A program made the translations under genes and the position numbers. DNA of 48,282 nt from an uncultured Lachnospiraceae bacterium (GTDB lineage Bacteria > Bacillota > Clostridia > Lachnospirales > Lachnospiraceae). Shown one piece after another: positions 7,804-16,718 of the stretch; position 1 is the first letter of the stretch; every line of letters starts with the position of its first letter. The stretch spans positions 1-48,282 of the forward strand of contig CANSUS010000027.1 of the NCBI GenBank assembly GCA_947650155.1, in the 5' to 3' direction. Under the pieces are notes generated by a model. The model made no database searches. It worked only from the letters and a program-made list of their open reading frames with translations, and was not told where the DNA came from.

Positions 7804-9087
7804 CTATTCCACTACTCTTAGCATAGGATATGATGTACTCCCCCAACCACTACTTGGCCATGCATAATTAAAAAATTGACCTTTAGTGGCAATTACCTCA
7901 AATGCCAAAGCATTTGCCACAGCGTCATATTTTTCATGCGCTCCATTATAATTAGGTTTAAACAAAATAACTTTCATAGAATACTGTCCTGGTGCTATTT
8001 GGCTGGAATCAAATTCAAATACAATTTCTTTTACATCATTTTTTTTACAATTTTCCACGGCCTGGGACATTGCAGTTCCAGCTGCTATTCCATCTAATTT
8101 GCTGATTATACATCTAAAGAACACTTTTTCAATATCTTCTTCACATTTAAAAGTAGCTCTAAATTTAAATTTATCTCCTGCCTCAATATAATTATTGTCC
8201 TGACCTATTAAATCTATTCCAATTAATCTGACTCGTAATGTCATATCATTATCCAAAACTCTATCACGCATTGAATCATCTATAACATTTTCTACTTTCA
8301 TCACACTTTCAATCTTCAAATATCTTTGAATTGCCTTTTCTACATCACCATCAAAAACAATATTTCCTTTTTCTAATACAAGGCATCTATCACACAAGCG
8401 ACGTATTGTACCCATATTGTGACTTACATACAATATTGTTTTCCCCTCATTTTTTGACACTTCTGACATTTTATCAAGACACTTTTGCTGAAATGCCATA
8501 TCTCCAACTGCTAATACTTCATCCATAATCATAATTTCAGAATTCAAATGTGCAGCCACTGCAAAAGCAAGTTTAACATACATTCCCGATGAATATCTCT
8601 TAACTGGAGTATCAATAAATTGTTCGCATTCAGAAAATTTAATTATATCCTCTATCTTTTGATCTATTTCTTCTTTTTTCATTCCTAAAATAGAACCATT
8701 TAAATATATATTTTCCCTTCCAGTCAACTCCCCATGAAATCCTGTTCCTATTTCCAACATACTAGTAATTCTTCCTTTTATATAGATTTCGCCTTCAGTA
8801 GGTGCTGTTACTCTGGAAAGTAATTTTAATAATGTTGATTTACCTGCACCATTAGTGCCAATAATTCCAACTCTTTCTCCCTCACTAATTTCTATATTAA
8901 TTCCTTTTAGTGCCCAAAACTCTTTTTTCTTTTTACCATCTGTATCATCGATCATTGCATTAGGGTCTTCTTTTCCTAATTTAACAGATATCCAACTTTG
9001 GATATCACCTTTTAAAGTACCGCCGCCAATAGTTCCCAAACGATATTTCTTTTTAATATTTTTTATTTTTATTATTACCTTCGGCAT
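7804..9087 (-). CDS. wzt: ABC polysaccharide exporter ATPase with Wzt-like C-terminal domain
   Basis: The N-terminal 255 residues are an ABC ATPase of the TagH/Wzt class: Walker A GTNGAGKST (77-85), signature YSSGM (165-169), Walker B IMIMDE (185-190) and switch histidine in SHN (222-224). The N-terminal extension before the Walker A and the GTGFHGELTGRENIYLNG block are typical of lipid-linked polysaccharide exporters. Residues from about 270 to 427 form a predicted beta-rich domain like the carbohydrate-binding domain of O-antigen Wzt, which in known cases recognises a modified chain end. It pairs with the permease gene, whose start lies 10 bases upstream of this gene on the same transcript side, and drives export of undecaprenyl-linked glycan across the membrane. 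A GAGG site precedes the ATG. Confidence 0.92.
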   Translation of the reverse strand: MPKVIIKIKNIKKKYRLGTIGGGTLKGDIQSWISVKLGKEDPNAMIDDTDGKKKKEFWALKGINIEISEGERVGIIGTNGAGKSTLLKLLSRVTAPTEGEIYIKGRITSMLEIGTGFHGELTGRENIYLNGSILGMKKEEIDQKIEDIIKFSECEQFIDTPVKRYSSGMYVKLAFAVAAHLNSEIMIMDEVLAVGDMAFQQKCLDKMSEVSKNEGKTILYVSHNMGTIRRLCDRCLVLEKGNIVFDGDVEKAIQRYLKIESVMKVENVIDDSMRDRVLDNDMTLRVRLIGIDLIGQDNNYIEAGDKFKFRATFKCEEDIEKVFFRCIISKLDGIAAGTAMSQAVENCKKNDVKEIVFEFDSSQIAPGQYSMKVILFKPNYNGAHEKYDAVANALAFEVIATKGQFFNYAWPSSGWGSTSYPMLRVVE

Positions 9088-9096
9088 AATATAACC

Positions 9097-9954
9097 TCAT
9101 ACTGTATCCATAAAGTTCTTTTCTACTTGATTAAATAAAATTATAGCCCCAAATAAAGTTAGCAAAGTTATTATCCAACTAATTCCCCAAAATCCATAAG
9201 ATATTTCTCCAATTCCCAAAAAAGAATATTTAAATGCCAATATTACGGGTGTTACAGGATTAAACATAAACCATTGGCGATATCTTTGCGGAATTAATGT
9301 TATGGAATAAATCACTGGACTGGCATACATCCATATCTGCAACCCAAAATTAATTAAAACTCCCAAATCACGGTACTTGGTCGTTAATGAAGAAACAATA
9401 ATCCCCACTCCCATAGCAAGCAATCCTATCTGTAATAAATACAATGGCAAGAAAATTACCGTCCAGTTCCATACAATATTTATCCCTCTATACGCATAGA
9501 ATGCTAATAGTAATAACATTAAAAAAAATTGCACACAAAAGTCAAAAAACAACGTAATCATCGTAGACAATGGTACTACCATTCTAGGAAAATATATCTT
9601 TCCAAATAATCCCGCATTATTCGTAAAAGTGTTTGAATTTGAAATTACTCCACTTGAGAAAAATCCCCATATAATAGTACCTGCCAGATAAAATAATGGT
9701 TTGGGAATACCATCTGTAGATAATCCTGCTATTCCTCCAAATACAATCGAATATGTCAATATTGTAAATAACGGCGTTATTATAATCCAAGCTGGTCCTA
9801 AAATCATTTGTTTATATCTTGTAGAATAATTCCTTTTCACAAAGAGCCAAATCAAATCCTTATATTGGTATATTTCTTTTAATTTTAAATCAAATAATCC
9901 TGTCTTCGATTTAACAATAATATCCCACTCGCTTTGTACTTTCTCATTTTGCAT
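9097..9954 (-). CDS. wzm: ABC polysaccharide exporter permease (Wzm/TagG type)
   Basis: This 285-residue membrane protein has about six hydrophobic segments and the ABC-2 polysaccharide-export pattern. It shows an N-terminal amphipathic stretch, WLFVKRNYSTRYKQMILGPAW, the LFGKIYFPRMVVPLS coupling region and the C-terminal YASPVIYSITLIPQRYRQWFMFNPVTP-type segment (family signature with NP). With the neighbouring Wzt-like ATPase it forms the exporter for the glycan assembled by the region A enzymes. The ATG at 9954 follows GAGGAATAGAA. A 64-base spacer separates it from the GT4 gene upstream; it is AT-rich and contains a TATAAT hexamer but no convincing -35 box, so I treat it as part of the same operon. 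Confidence 0.93.
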   Translation of the reverse strand: MQNEKVQSEWDIIVKSKTGLFDLKLKEIYQYKDLIWLFVKRNYSTRYKQMILGPAWIIITPLFTILTYSIVFGGIAGLSTDGIPKPLFYLAGTIIWGFFSSGVISNSNTFTNNAGLFGKIYFPRMVVPLSTMITLFFDFCVQFFLMLLLLAFYAYRGINIVWNWTVIFLPLYLLQIGLLAMGVGIIVSSLTTKYRDLGVLINFGLQIWMYASPVIYSITLIPQRYRQWFMFNPVTPVILAFKYSFLGIGEISYGFWGISWIITLLTLFGAIILFNQVEKNFMDTV

Positions 9955-10018
9955 TTCTATTCCTCATTATTATAATATTTTTCCAATCAATCATATTCTA
10001 AACACTTTTTAAAAAAAT

Positions 10019-11329
10019 TTATAGAATTTTCTTTAATATATGTTCCCAACTTTTTTCCCATTTTTCTTTTGAAAACTCTTTTGACACCTCAAGTGCATTT
10101 TTTTGTAATTTATTACGATAATCTTCGTTCACAAGAATATTTTCCACCGCTTCCAAAAGTTCATTTTTATCAGGATTAATCAACACTCCGTTAAAATCAT
10201 TGATAATTAAATTCGGCAATCCTCCAATATTAGTAGAAATCACTATATTCCCACATGCCATTGCCTCAATACAAGATAGGGAGGTGCCTTCACAATATAA
10301 CGTAGGTATCAACGAAATATCTGCATGTTGGTATACTTCATTCATTTTATTTGCATCTACCAACCTATGACTCACTCTTCCTGGAAACTTATTTTTTAAT
10401 TCATCTATTTTATCTCCTATATCTGCTGTATGAATAAATCCCACATATTCAAATATAACTTCTTCATGATCCTCTAATATCCGTGGTAATATATCACTAA
10501 CTAGCCAAAATCCTCTTTCAGGTGAACAACGCCTTGGAAAAATAATTTTTATTCTTTCCTTATCCTCTTTTTCAATTGGATAATACACATTCAAATCAGT
10601 ATAATTTGGAATATAAACCATCTTTTTTTCGGTTTTATTTAATGATTCCGCATAAGTCGTCCTCAGCCACGAAATAGTATTTGTATCTACAGACACTAAC
10701 TGATCAGCACTTTGAAGTATTTGCTTAATTGCATAAACATTTGCATCCGCCGCTGGATTATCCCACGTTATTCCATGTGAAATTATTATATTAGGCCTAT
10801 GTAATTTTCTGCCCCAACTTGCATATCCTGAATATATTGATAATTGTACATCCGGCAACATCTCTATTATCTTAAAATATTCCATCATAGTAGCATTTAC
10901 TCCGATAACAGTAATGTCATTCATTTTCTGTTTCCATTCGTATTCACTACTACTATCACCAATCTGTATTAAAAACACCTTATATCCTATTTTCTGAATC
11001 ACTGCCGCCAGATCGCAGGCATATCTTTCTCCGCCTCCTGAAATATACCTCTCACCTTTGGTATCAAAAAAAGAATATTGAAATAAGTATACTTTACCCT
11101 TATATTGTTGCATATCAATTGATTCTATAATTTCAGAAATCCTTTGTACTTTACTATATACTTTTTCTCCTAGCCTTTTATCTTGTTTTGCTTTGACACG
11201 TTCGATCCATTTATCTCCCATTATTCTGTAAAATGTAAGGCATACTTTTACAATAGGTTTATATAAATGTACCTTTTTCAAGAAAAGAATAATTTTTTCT
11301 CTTGTATCTAATGTAGTATTTTGATTCAT
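10019..11329 (-). CDS. Glycosyltransferase family 4
   Basis: This is a GT-B fold retaining glycosyltransferase. The N-terminal acceptor half contains SGGGERYACDLA, an opening typical of GT4 enzymes. The C-terminal half has FPRRCSPERGFWLV and the donor-site EX7E-type motif EGTSLSCIEAMACG, followed by GGLPNLI. It has 436 residues and no signal peptide, and should act at the inner membrane face. Its ATG overlaps the epimerase stop by four bases (ATGA), showing translational coupling. Neighbours indicate that it builds the ABC-exported polymer. Donor and linkage cannot be deduced. Confidence 0.88.
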   Translation of the reverse strand: MNQNTTLDTREKIILFLKKVHLYKPIVKVCLTFYRIMGDKWIERVKAKQDKRLGEKVYSKVQRISEIIESIDMQQYKGKVYLFQYSFFDTKGERYISGGGERYACDLAAVIQKIGYKVFLIQIGDSSSEYEWKQKMNDITVIGVNATMMEYFKIIEMLPDVQLSIYSGYASWGRKLHRPNIIISHGITWDNPAADANVYAIKQILQSADQLVSVDTNTISWLRTTYAESLNKTEKKMVYIPNYTDLNVYYPIEKEDKERIKIIFPRRCSPERGFWLVSDILPRILEDHEEVIFEYVGFIHTADIGDKIDELKNKFPGRVSHRLVDANKMNEVYQHADISLIPTLYCEGTSLSCIEAMACGNIVISTNIGGLPNLIINDFNGVLINPDKNELLEAVENILVNEDYRNKLQKNALEVSKEFSKEKWEKSWEHILKKIL

Positions 11330-12441
11330 CTATTCTGCTCCATATTATCTTTCAAAATTTTAATTATTTTCTCGCTAGCATGCCCATCACCATATGGATT
11401 TACTGCATGCGCCATTTTTTCATATACTTCCTTATCATCCAAAACTATTCTGACGTTTTGATATATTTTTTCTTTATCTACTCCAATCACTTTAACTGTT
11501 CCTGCTTCTACAGCCTCTGGCCTCTCAGTTTCAGTTCTCAAAACTAGAACTGGAACGCCCAACGAGGGGGCTTCTTCCTGTAATCCCCCTGAATCAGTCA
11601 TAACCAAATAACATCTTGACATTACATTATGCATATCTTCCACATCCAACGGCTCAAGCAAATGAACATTATCAATATTTCCTAGTATGCGTTCTGCAGT
11701 ATTTTTCACTACTGGATTCAAATGAACCGGATAGATAAACTCAATATTTTTATCTTCCTTTGCTAATTCTGCAACTGCCTCACAAATATTCTCTAAAGGT
11801 ACTCCTATATTTTCCCTCCTGTGAGCTGTCAGCAAAACACAACGTTTCATATTAAAATCTATTTGATTTAGTTCTTGTCTTTTAAAGCAATAATTATCTT
11901 TTACAGTAGTTTTAAAAGCATCAATAACAGTATTTCCAGTAACGTAAATGTGATTACTTATTCCCTCACTTTGTAAATTTTTTTGATTATTTTTTGTAGG
12001 AGCAAAATGGTATTCCGCAATTCTGCCTGTCAAACACCTATTCATTTCCTCTGGATATGGAGAATATTTATTAAATGTTCTTAACCCTGCCTCCACATGT
12101 CCTACTGGTATTTGCTGATAAAATGACGCTAATGCTGCAACAAATGATGTCGTTGTATCTCCATGCACCAACACTATATCCGGCTTTTCTCGCTTCAAAA
12201 CTTCCTCTATTTTTTTCAAGATATCAACAGTGATTGTAGTTAATGTCTGTTGTGGGCGCATTATGTCTAAATTATAACTAATATTAATTTTAAAAATATC
12301 GACAACTTGCTGCAACATTTCTTTATGTTGCCCAGTCAAACATACTATACTTTTAATGGCAGGATCCTTTTCAAGTTCTTTTACCAATGGACACATTTTT
12401 ATAGCTTCTGGTCTTGTCCCAAATACACTCATGACTTTCAT
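11326..12441 (-). CDS. wecB: UDP-N-acetylglucosamine 2-epimerase (non-hydrolysing)
   Basis: The enzyme interconverts UDP-GlcNAc and UDP-ManNAc. It shows the complete family signature: FGTRPEAIKM at the N-terminus, LTGQHKEM, VHGDTTTSFVAALASF, HVEAGLRTFNKYSPYPEE, LTAHRREN and the C-terminal TDSGGLQEEAPSLGVPVLVLR with RPEAVEAG. I chose the ATG at 12441 because GAGAGG lies just upstream; the longer in-frame start at 12480 would overlap the previous gene and adds an unconserved leader. The length of about 371 residues fits. In Gram-positives this enzyme (MnaA) supplies UDP-ManNAc for TagA, and a TagA-like domain is encoded at 44912-46939, so this gene may serve both glycan operons. Confidence 0.95.
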   Translation of the reverse strand: MKVMSVFGTRPEAIKMCPLVKELEKDPAIKSIVCLTGQHKEMLQQVVDIFKINISYNLDIMRPQQTLTTITVDILKKIEEVLKREKPDIVLVHGDTTTSFVAALASFYQQIPVGHVEAGLRTFNKYSPYPEEMNRCLTGRIAEYHFAPTKNNQKNLQSEGISNHIYVTGNTVIDAFKTTVKDNYCFKRQELNQIDFNMKRCVLLTAHRRENIGVPLENICEAVAELAKEDKNIEFIYPVHLNPVVKNTAERILGNIDNVHLLEPLDVEDMHNVMSRCYLVMTDSGGLQEEAPSLGVPVLVLRTETERPEAVEAGTVKVIGVDKEKIYQNVRIVLDDKEVYEKMAHAVNPYGDGHASEKIIKILKDNMEQNR

Positions 12442-12455
12442 TTCTATACCCTCTC

Positions 12456-13589
12456 TTACTGTTTTCTTTGATCTAAACATTTTTTATAAGCATCTAGCGT
12501 CATTTTTGCTACAGTTTGATACGAGAAAAAGTTAAAATAATCTTTTAACACTATTTGCTTTCCCGAATTATCCATTGCTTTTAAAATTGCTTTTTTTATA
12601 CTATTTGTAGAATATGGTTCACATAAATATGCTATTTCATTAAATCTATAAAATTTACAAGGACAATATTTTTCATCCGATGTAACAATTGGTAACCCAT
12701 TGTATAATGCTTCCATCGATGCCAAACCTGGTGATTCTCGGAATGATGGATTTACATGGCAAATTGCATTTTGATAGTACCAATCCATCTCATTATGTGG
12801 AACAGATTCTATAAAAAAAACATTACCTCTTTTATGAGCTAACTTTCTACACATATTATAATACTTTCGATTTTCTGGTTTCCCAATAAAAACAATAGGT
12901 ATCTCTTTCTTCTTTTTCAAAGCCTGCAAAACTTTTATCTGATTTTTTACCGTTCCTATTCTCCCAACCTGTAATACATAATTTGAAGGCAGTCTGGCAT
13001 TTTCCGGATTTTTAATATCCTTACTATCTTTTTCGATAGCATTTGGAATAATATTGCTTTTTGAACTCATATCCTCGTAATCTAATTTAAAAATCCTACA
13101 AATTTGTTCCAATTCCTCATAAGAATTGGGAAGAATACCGTCTACATTTTCCAAAATTTCCTTGGCCTTACCCCACTCTTTTCCAAAAATTCCAATTCGC
13201 TGATTAAATTGAGGTAAATGAATTAATAATTTCCATATTATATTATTTCCAACTTTCATCCACTTTTGAGGCTTTAAGTTAAAAAAAGTATAAAACCCAC
13301 TTGTAATAAGAGAGTCCTTTAGATCCCAAAAAATAGGAGATAAAAATACTATGCAATTATATTTTTGACATAATTGATAAATTGTATATGAAAATTCAAT
13401 TGTTTGTAAATTAAATATGTGAACTATATCCGCGTTTTCAACCGCTTCCTTAATATCAAGATGATTACATATTTCAATTTCTAAATCTGTCCTCATTTTT
13501 TCCATATATTCTTTTGTCTTCATCATCTGTATGGAATCTCCACCCAATTGAGTTAAATAGTCAGCTCTAATAACATAAACTATTTTCAT
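12456..13589 (-). CDS. Glycosyltransferase family 4
   Basis: This is a GT-B glycosyltransferase of 377 residues. The N-terminus is MKIVYVIRADYLTQLGGD, where a glycine-containing loop follows the first strand. The donor-binding half contains YVLQVGRIGTVKNQ and FRESPGLASMEALYNGLPIV, which includes the EX7E motif of GT4 enzymes. Its start overlaps the preceding GT2 stop by four bases, and its stop lies 15 bases before the epimerase start. It should add one sugar to the lipid-linked intermediate in the cytoplasm. Specificity is unknown. Confidence 0.87.
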   Translation of the reverse strand: MKIVYVIRADYLTQLGGDSIQMMKTKEYMEKMRTDLEIEICNHLDIKEAVENADIVHIFNLQTIEFSYTIYQLCQKYNCIVFLSPIFWDLKDSLITSGFYTFFNLKPQKWMKVGNNIIWKLLIHLPQFNQRIGIFGKEWGKAKEILENVDGILPNSYEELEQICRIFKLDYEDMSSKSNIIPNAIEKDSKDIKNPENARLPSNYVLQVGRIGTVKNQIKVLQALKKKKEIPIVFIGKPENRKYYNMCRKLAHKRGNVFFIESVPHNEMDWYYQNAICHVNPSFRESPGLASMEALYNGLPIVTSDEKYCPCKFYRFNEIAYLCEPYSTNSIKKAILKAMDNSGKQIVLKDYFNFFSYQTVAKMTLDAYKKCLDQRKQ

Positions 13590-14449
13590 TTTCTCTCCAA
13601 TTCTTTTAAAAAATTTCTATATACTTTTGCTGCACTCAAAGTATTTTCCATCCGGAATAATATTTGATTTTTCATATTATTATCTAATGCCTCAGTCGCT
13701 TTTCTTTCCCAATGCCACACCTTAATTTCTGGTTGATACACTATTTTCTTCCCGTTCTTTTGACACCACAATGTTTGAATATTTTCTTCATAATAAAATT
13801 TCGTTTCGGGTTCAAATAATTTATTACGCGACTTTATATATTGCCGTGAAAATATTAGACATGCACCCATTAAACAAACATTTACTTGATATTGTTTTGG
13901 GCATAACGATCTATCAATATTGTCAAGCCGGAAAAAGTATTTTTTCATTGCGGGGTATAAAAAAGGAAACAATGCCAAAACACACTGATTCATCAAAATA
14001 GTCCTATTCACTTCTTTAAGATTAGGCGGATTTATCGCCATTGGACTTTGATGGATATGTTTAATCGGATTAATAATATCTGGTCCTGCAATATCAAATC
14101 TACTTATTTTAAATTCTGTATCTACCTTTTGCAGAAAATCTTTTTGCGGAAATTGAATGTCATTGTTTGCAACAATAAGAAATTCTGGATTCCACTCGTC
14201 TATAGCAAACTGACACCCAGCATTATTTCCTGATGAAAACCCGTCGTTATATTTTCTTAAAAGAACTTTTATTTTTCCACAATTACTATATTTATTTTCC
14301 AATATTTTCCCCGTTCCATTGGAGGATGCATTATCAACAATGACTATTGCAATCTCATTCTGGTTTTCCATTTCCTGAATTGACTTAATACATTGTTCTG
14401 TTACTTCTATTGTATTATAATGCAATACTACAAAACAGCCTTTTATCAT
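13586..14449 (-). CDS. Glycosyltransferase family 2 (rhamnosyltransferase-like)
   Basis: This GT-A fold inverting transferase has 287 residues. The N-terminal FVVLHYNTIEVTEQCIKSI, VIVDNASSNGTG, the NDGFSSGNNAG block and the ANNDIQF metal-binding acidic motif match the WcaA/RfbF-like GT2 group often annotated as rhamnosyltransferases. The later YYEE motif is the usual site of the catalytic base. It overlaps the upstream GT2 stop by one base and the downstream GT4 start by four, so it is tightly coupled. The sugar transferred is not determinable, and no dTDP-rhamnose genes lie in the window. Confidence 0.87.
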   Translation of the reverse strand: MIKGCFVVLHYNTIEVTEQCIKSIQEMENQNEIAIVIVDNASSNGTGKILENKYSNCGKIKVLLRKYNDGFSSGNNAGCQFAIDEWNPEFLIVANNDIQFPQKDFLQKVDTEFKISRFDIAGPDIINPIKHIHQSPMAINPPNLKEVNRTILMNQCVLALFPFLYPAMKKYFFRLDNIDRSLCPKQYQVNVCLMGACLIFSRQYIKSRNKLFEPETKFYYEENIQTLWCQKNGKKIVYQPEIKVWHWERKATEALDNNMKNQILFRMENTLSAAKVYRNFLKELERK

Positions 14450-15450
14450 TATGCTCCTTTAATAATTCGTTTTTTATAGAGTATACTATATTTTATTACA
14501 AACAATTGAATTGCAATTTTATGCAAAATTGGTAATTCAACTTTATTTCTTATTAATTTCCACTCACTTACCATACTAAGGAAATCATCTGCTATTACTG
14601 TTAATATATATTCTGCAAATCTTTCTTTTTCAGTACTATCTGCATATTTATAAATACCAAATTCAAACTGTGTTAAAAACTTTAATACACCTAAATTATA
14701 AAAAATTTTACTATTATTTGGAGTTGTTTCTGCTATCTGTTCGTACATCTTTTTAAACGCTATATACGGAAACAAAAACTTCACTTTTTTCTCCTTATTA
14801 TTCATGGCAGAACCAACACGCTGAACATAATAGTACCCTGCTTCATTCACAATTCCAATATTATTTGCCATTGCATTTGCAAATAAGGCAATAGGTACAT
14901 CCTCTGCCCTTGCCTCATCTTCATGTATAAAATTCAAATTATATTTGTCCCAAAAATCTTTTGAATATAATCTTCCCCATGCTGCCGAAATCCTGTAAAC
15001 CCATATTTCATCCTCAATTTTTGTATATGATTTAGGAATTACTGGCAGTTTCCTATTTCCTTTTTTTGATATCACTGTAAATCCACTTACTACCATTTCA
15101 GAATTTAATTTTTCAGCACAAATCACCAAATTTTTGACATAATTCCTATCAATATAATCATCTGCATCAACAAACAAAATATATTTTCCCTTTGCCTTTC
15201 TTATAGCTACATTACGCGCTTCTGCCACTCCATGATTATCTTGACAAATATACCGTATATTTGAATGTTTTTTCACAAATTGTCCCATAATTCTATTGCT
15301 TCCATCAAGACTCCCATCGTTGACAACTATAATTTCAATATTCTGATAAGTTTGACTTAATATAGATTTTATACATTTTTCAATATACTGTTCACAATTA
15401 TATAATGGTATAATAACAGATATCAATGATTCCAATTTCTTTTCTCCCAT
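14449..15450 (-). CDS. Glycosyltransferase family 2; first gene of the region A operon
   Basis: This is a GT-A enzyme of up to 333 residues. Its motifs are SLISVIIPLYNCEQYIEKC, VVNDGSLDGS and FVDADDYI, which gives the DXD-like metal site, plus an AWGRLY stretch and an ARAEDVPI acidic motif. The ATG at 15450 lacks a clear ribosome site; GGGAG lies within its first codons and is well placed for a TTG codon at 15435, so the true start may be five codons later. It begins the long minus-strand operon, and a promoter sits directly upstream. It probably adds an early sugar to the repeat unit. Confidence 0.86.
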   Translation of the reverse strand: MGEKKLESLISVIIPLYNCEQYIEKCIKSILSQTYQNIEIIVVNDGSLDGSNRIMGQFVKKHSNIRYICQDNHGVAEARNVAIRKAKGKYILFVDADDYIDRNYVKNLVICAEKLNSEMVVSGFTVISKKGNRKLPVIPKSYTKIEDEIWVYRISAAWGRLYSKDFWDKYNLNFIHEDEARAEDVPIALFANAMANNIGIVNEAGYYYVQRVGSAMNNKEKKVKFLFPYIAFKKMYEQIAETTPNNSKIFYNLGVLKFLTQFEFGIYKYADSTEKERFAEYILTVIADDFLSMVSEWKLIRNKVELPILHKIAIQLFVIKYSILYKKRIIKGA

Positions 15451-15470
15451 TAATCTATTTACAACAATTA

Positions 15471-15499
15471 ATTCTAATCGTTTTCATTATATTTTGCAA
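15471..15499 (-). promoter_or_regulatory. Sigma-A promoter of the region A glycan operon
   Basis: On the minus strand TTGCAA (15499-15494) and TAGAAT (15476-15471) are separated by 17 bases, close to the vegetative consensus, about 20 bases before the first gene. No other gene lies immediately upstream, so this should drive the 14-gene run down to position 70. Confidence 0.6.
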
Positions 15500-15639
15500 G
15501 CTATAGTTACTTTTTCGAGTTTTCCCGTTTTTAAAGCGCAAATGTTCCTATATCCTCTATTTTCAAACATTCAAACAAGTTCAACTGCTCTGAGTTGGCT
15601 ATTTCCATGAGAAAATCAGTTATCCCCCAGCTTATGAAC

Positions 15640-16430
15640 AGGATACGCTTTATTGCCTATCCCAATCCAATGTAAAAAATTAATTTGGAAACCTCATAAA
15701 TGCATCTAGAACACTTTTTCTGTTCAATAAAAAACTCTACCTTCATGAACAGAAAATATCAATCTGGTTTATCCTGTCGCAAGCAAAGAACGCATGTTTT
15801 TATTATTAATAAACCACTTGGGCATTACCCTAAATCCTCAAGTTCAAACTACTTTTCGTAAACTAAAAATATCACTCTATACACCGTCTCATCAGATATA
15901 TCTTTGCTACAATATGACACAGCTATTTCTTTTTCTACATATTGAGGTTACTCAATAGCGATATAGGTTGTCTCCAACCATATACCACCACAAACATTAG
16001 TTCCTTTTCCAGATATTCACGCAGTTTTATATGAATGCAACTCATTTTATAGTTTACAGCTCGTCATTTTATTCCTAAATTTCATACGATAGTTTCCCTT
16101 GTACATACTGCCAGATTCTATGGTATTACATGTTTTTCCGTTATAAATAACATTTCTGTTTTTCTTTACATAAATTGCAAAACACTCACTGCTTTTGAAA
16201 AATAGTAATAATAATCATCAGCATCGAATCCACTATAAAAAACATGAACGCTTTTAAATATTTCGAAACAATCAGATAATGGTCTTAATAAATGTAATAT
16301 TTTCTTTCGAGGAACAGACAATTTCTATCAAATGAAGTTTGTTTTCCACAAAACCCAAACTGCTGTAGACATTTTAGCCTCTGTAAAATTTTTTTAGAAG
16401 AGTTTATCAAATTCTTTTATTTTCATGTCC
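15640..16430 (-). pseudogene. Decayed IS4-family (DDE) transposase
   Basis: No open frame survives, but fragments in alternating minus-strand frames line up in the order of one transposase. These are FYSGFDADDYYYYFSKA near 16240-16190, MYKGNYRMKF near 16106-16077, REYLEKELMFVVVYGW near 16022-15975, and AKIYLMRRCIE near 15906-15874. The last piece keeps the spacing Y-x2-R-x3-E of the IS4-family YREK signature. Many stops and frameshifts separate the pieces, so the element is long dead. A possible original start with AAGGAGAG upstream lies near 16426-16460. I could not find clear terminal inverted repeats. The family call rests on remembered sequence patterns and should be confirmed by translated search. 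Confidence 0.6.
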
Positions 16431-16718
16431 CACTCTATTATAATTAATCATGCAAAAACACTCTCCTTTGCTTGATTTTACTGATTTAATTGCAGCAAAG
16501 ATTCTGTGTTTTCGTATTTTTTATAAAATAAATTTAATCCTTTGAAAATGGAGAAACTCAAAATAGTTATTTTCGTATTCACATTATTTTAATCAAACTC
16601 TTTTTAATGAAATATAAAATATTCTATAAAATATTTTTCAAAGTCACCATAATTTTTCTTATTATTCATTAGCAATTATATTAAAACATTCAAAGATACT
16701 TCTTCTTAATCTGCATTA
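16431..16718. other. Intergenic stretch without a recognisable gene
   Basis: This very AT-rich stretch follows the 3' end of the GT2 gene that stops at 16719. I see no conserved frame, no convincing hairpin-plus-T terminator and no RNA gene. It may be the 5' flank of the dead insertion element. The shorter stretch 15500-15640 on the other side of the relic likewise shows nothing I can name. Confidence 0.5.

Noticed and set aside
9955-10018. Separate promoter for the Wzm/Wzt genes
   Set aside because: A TATAAT is present, but no acceptable -35 lies at standard spacing, and the genes on both sides are co-directional.
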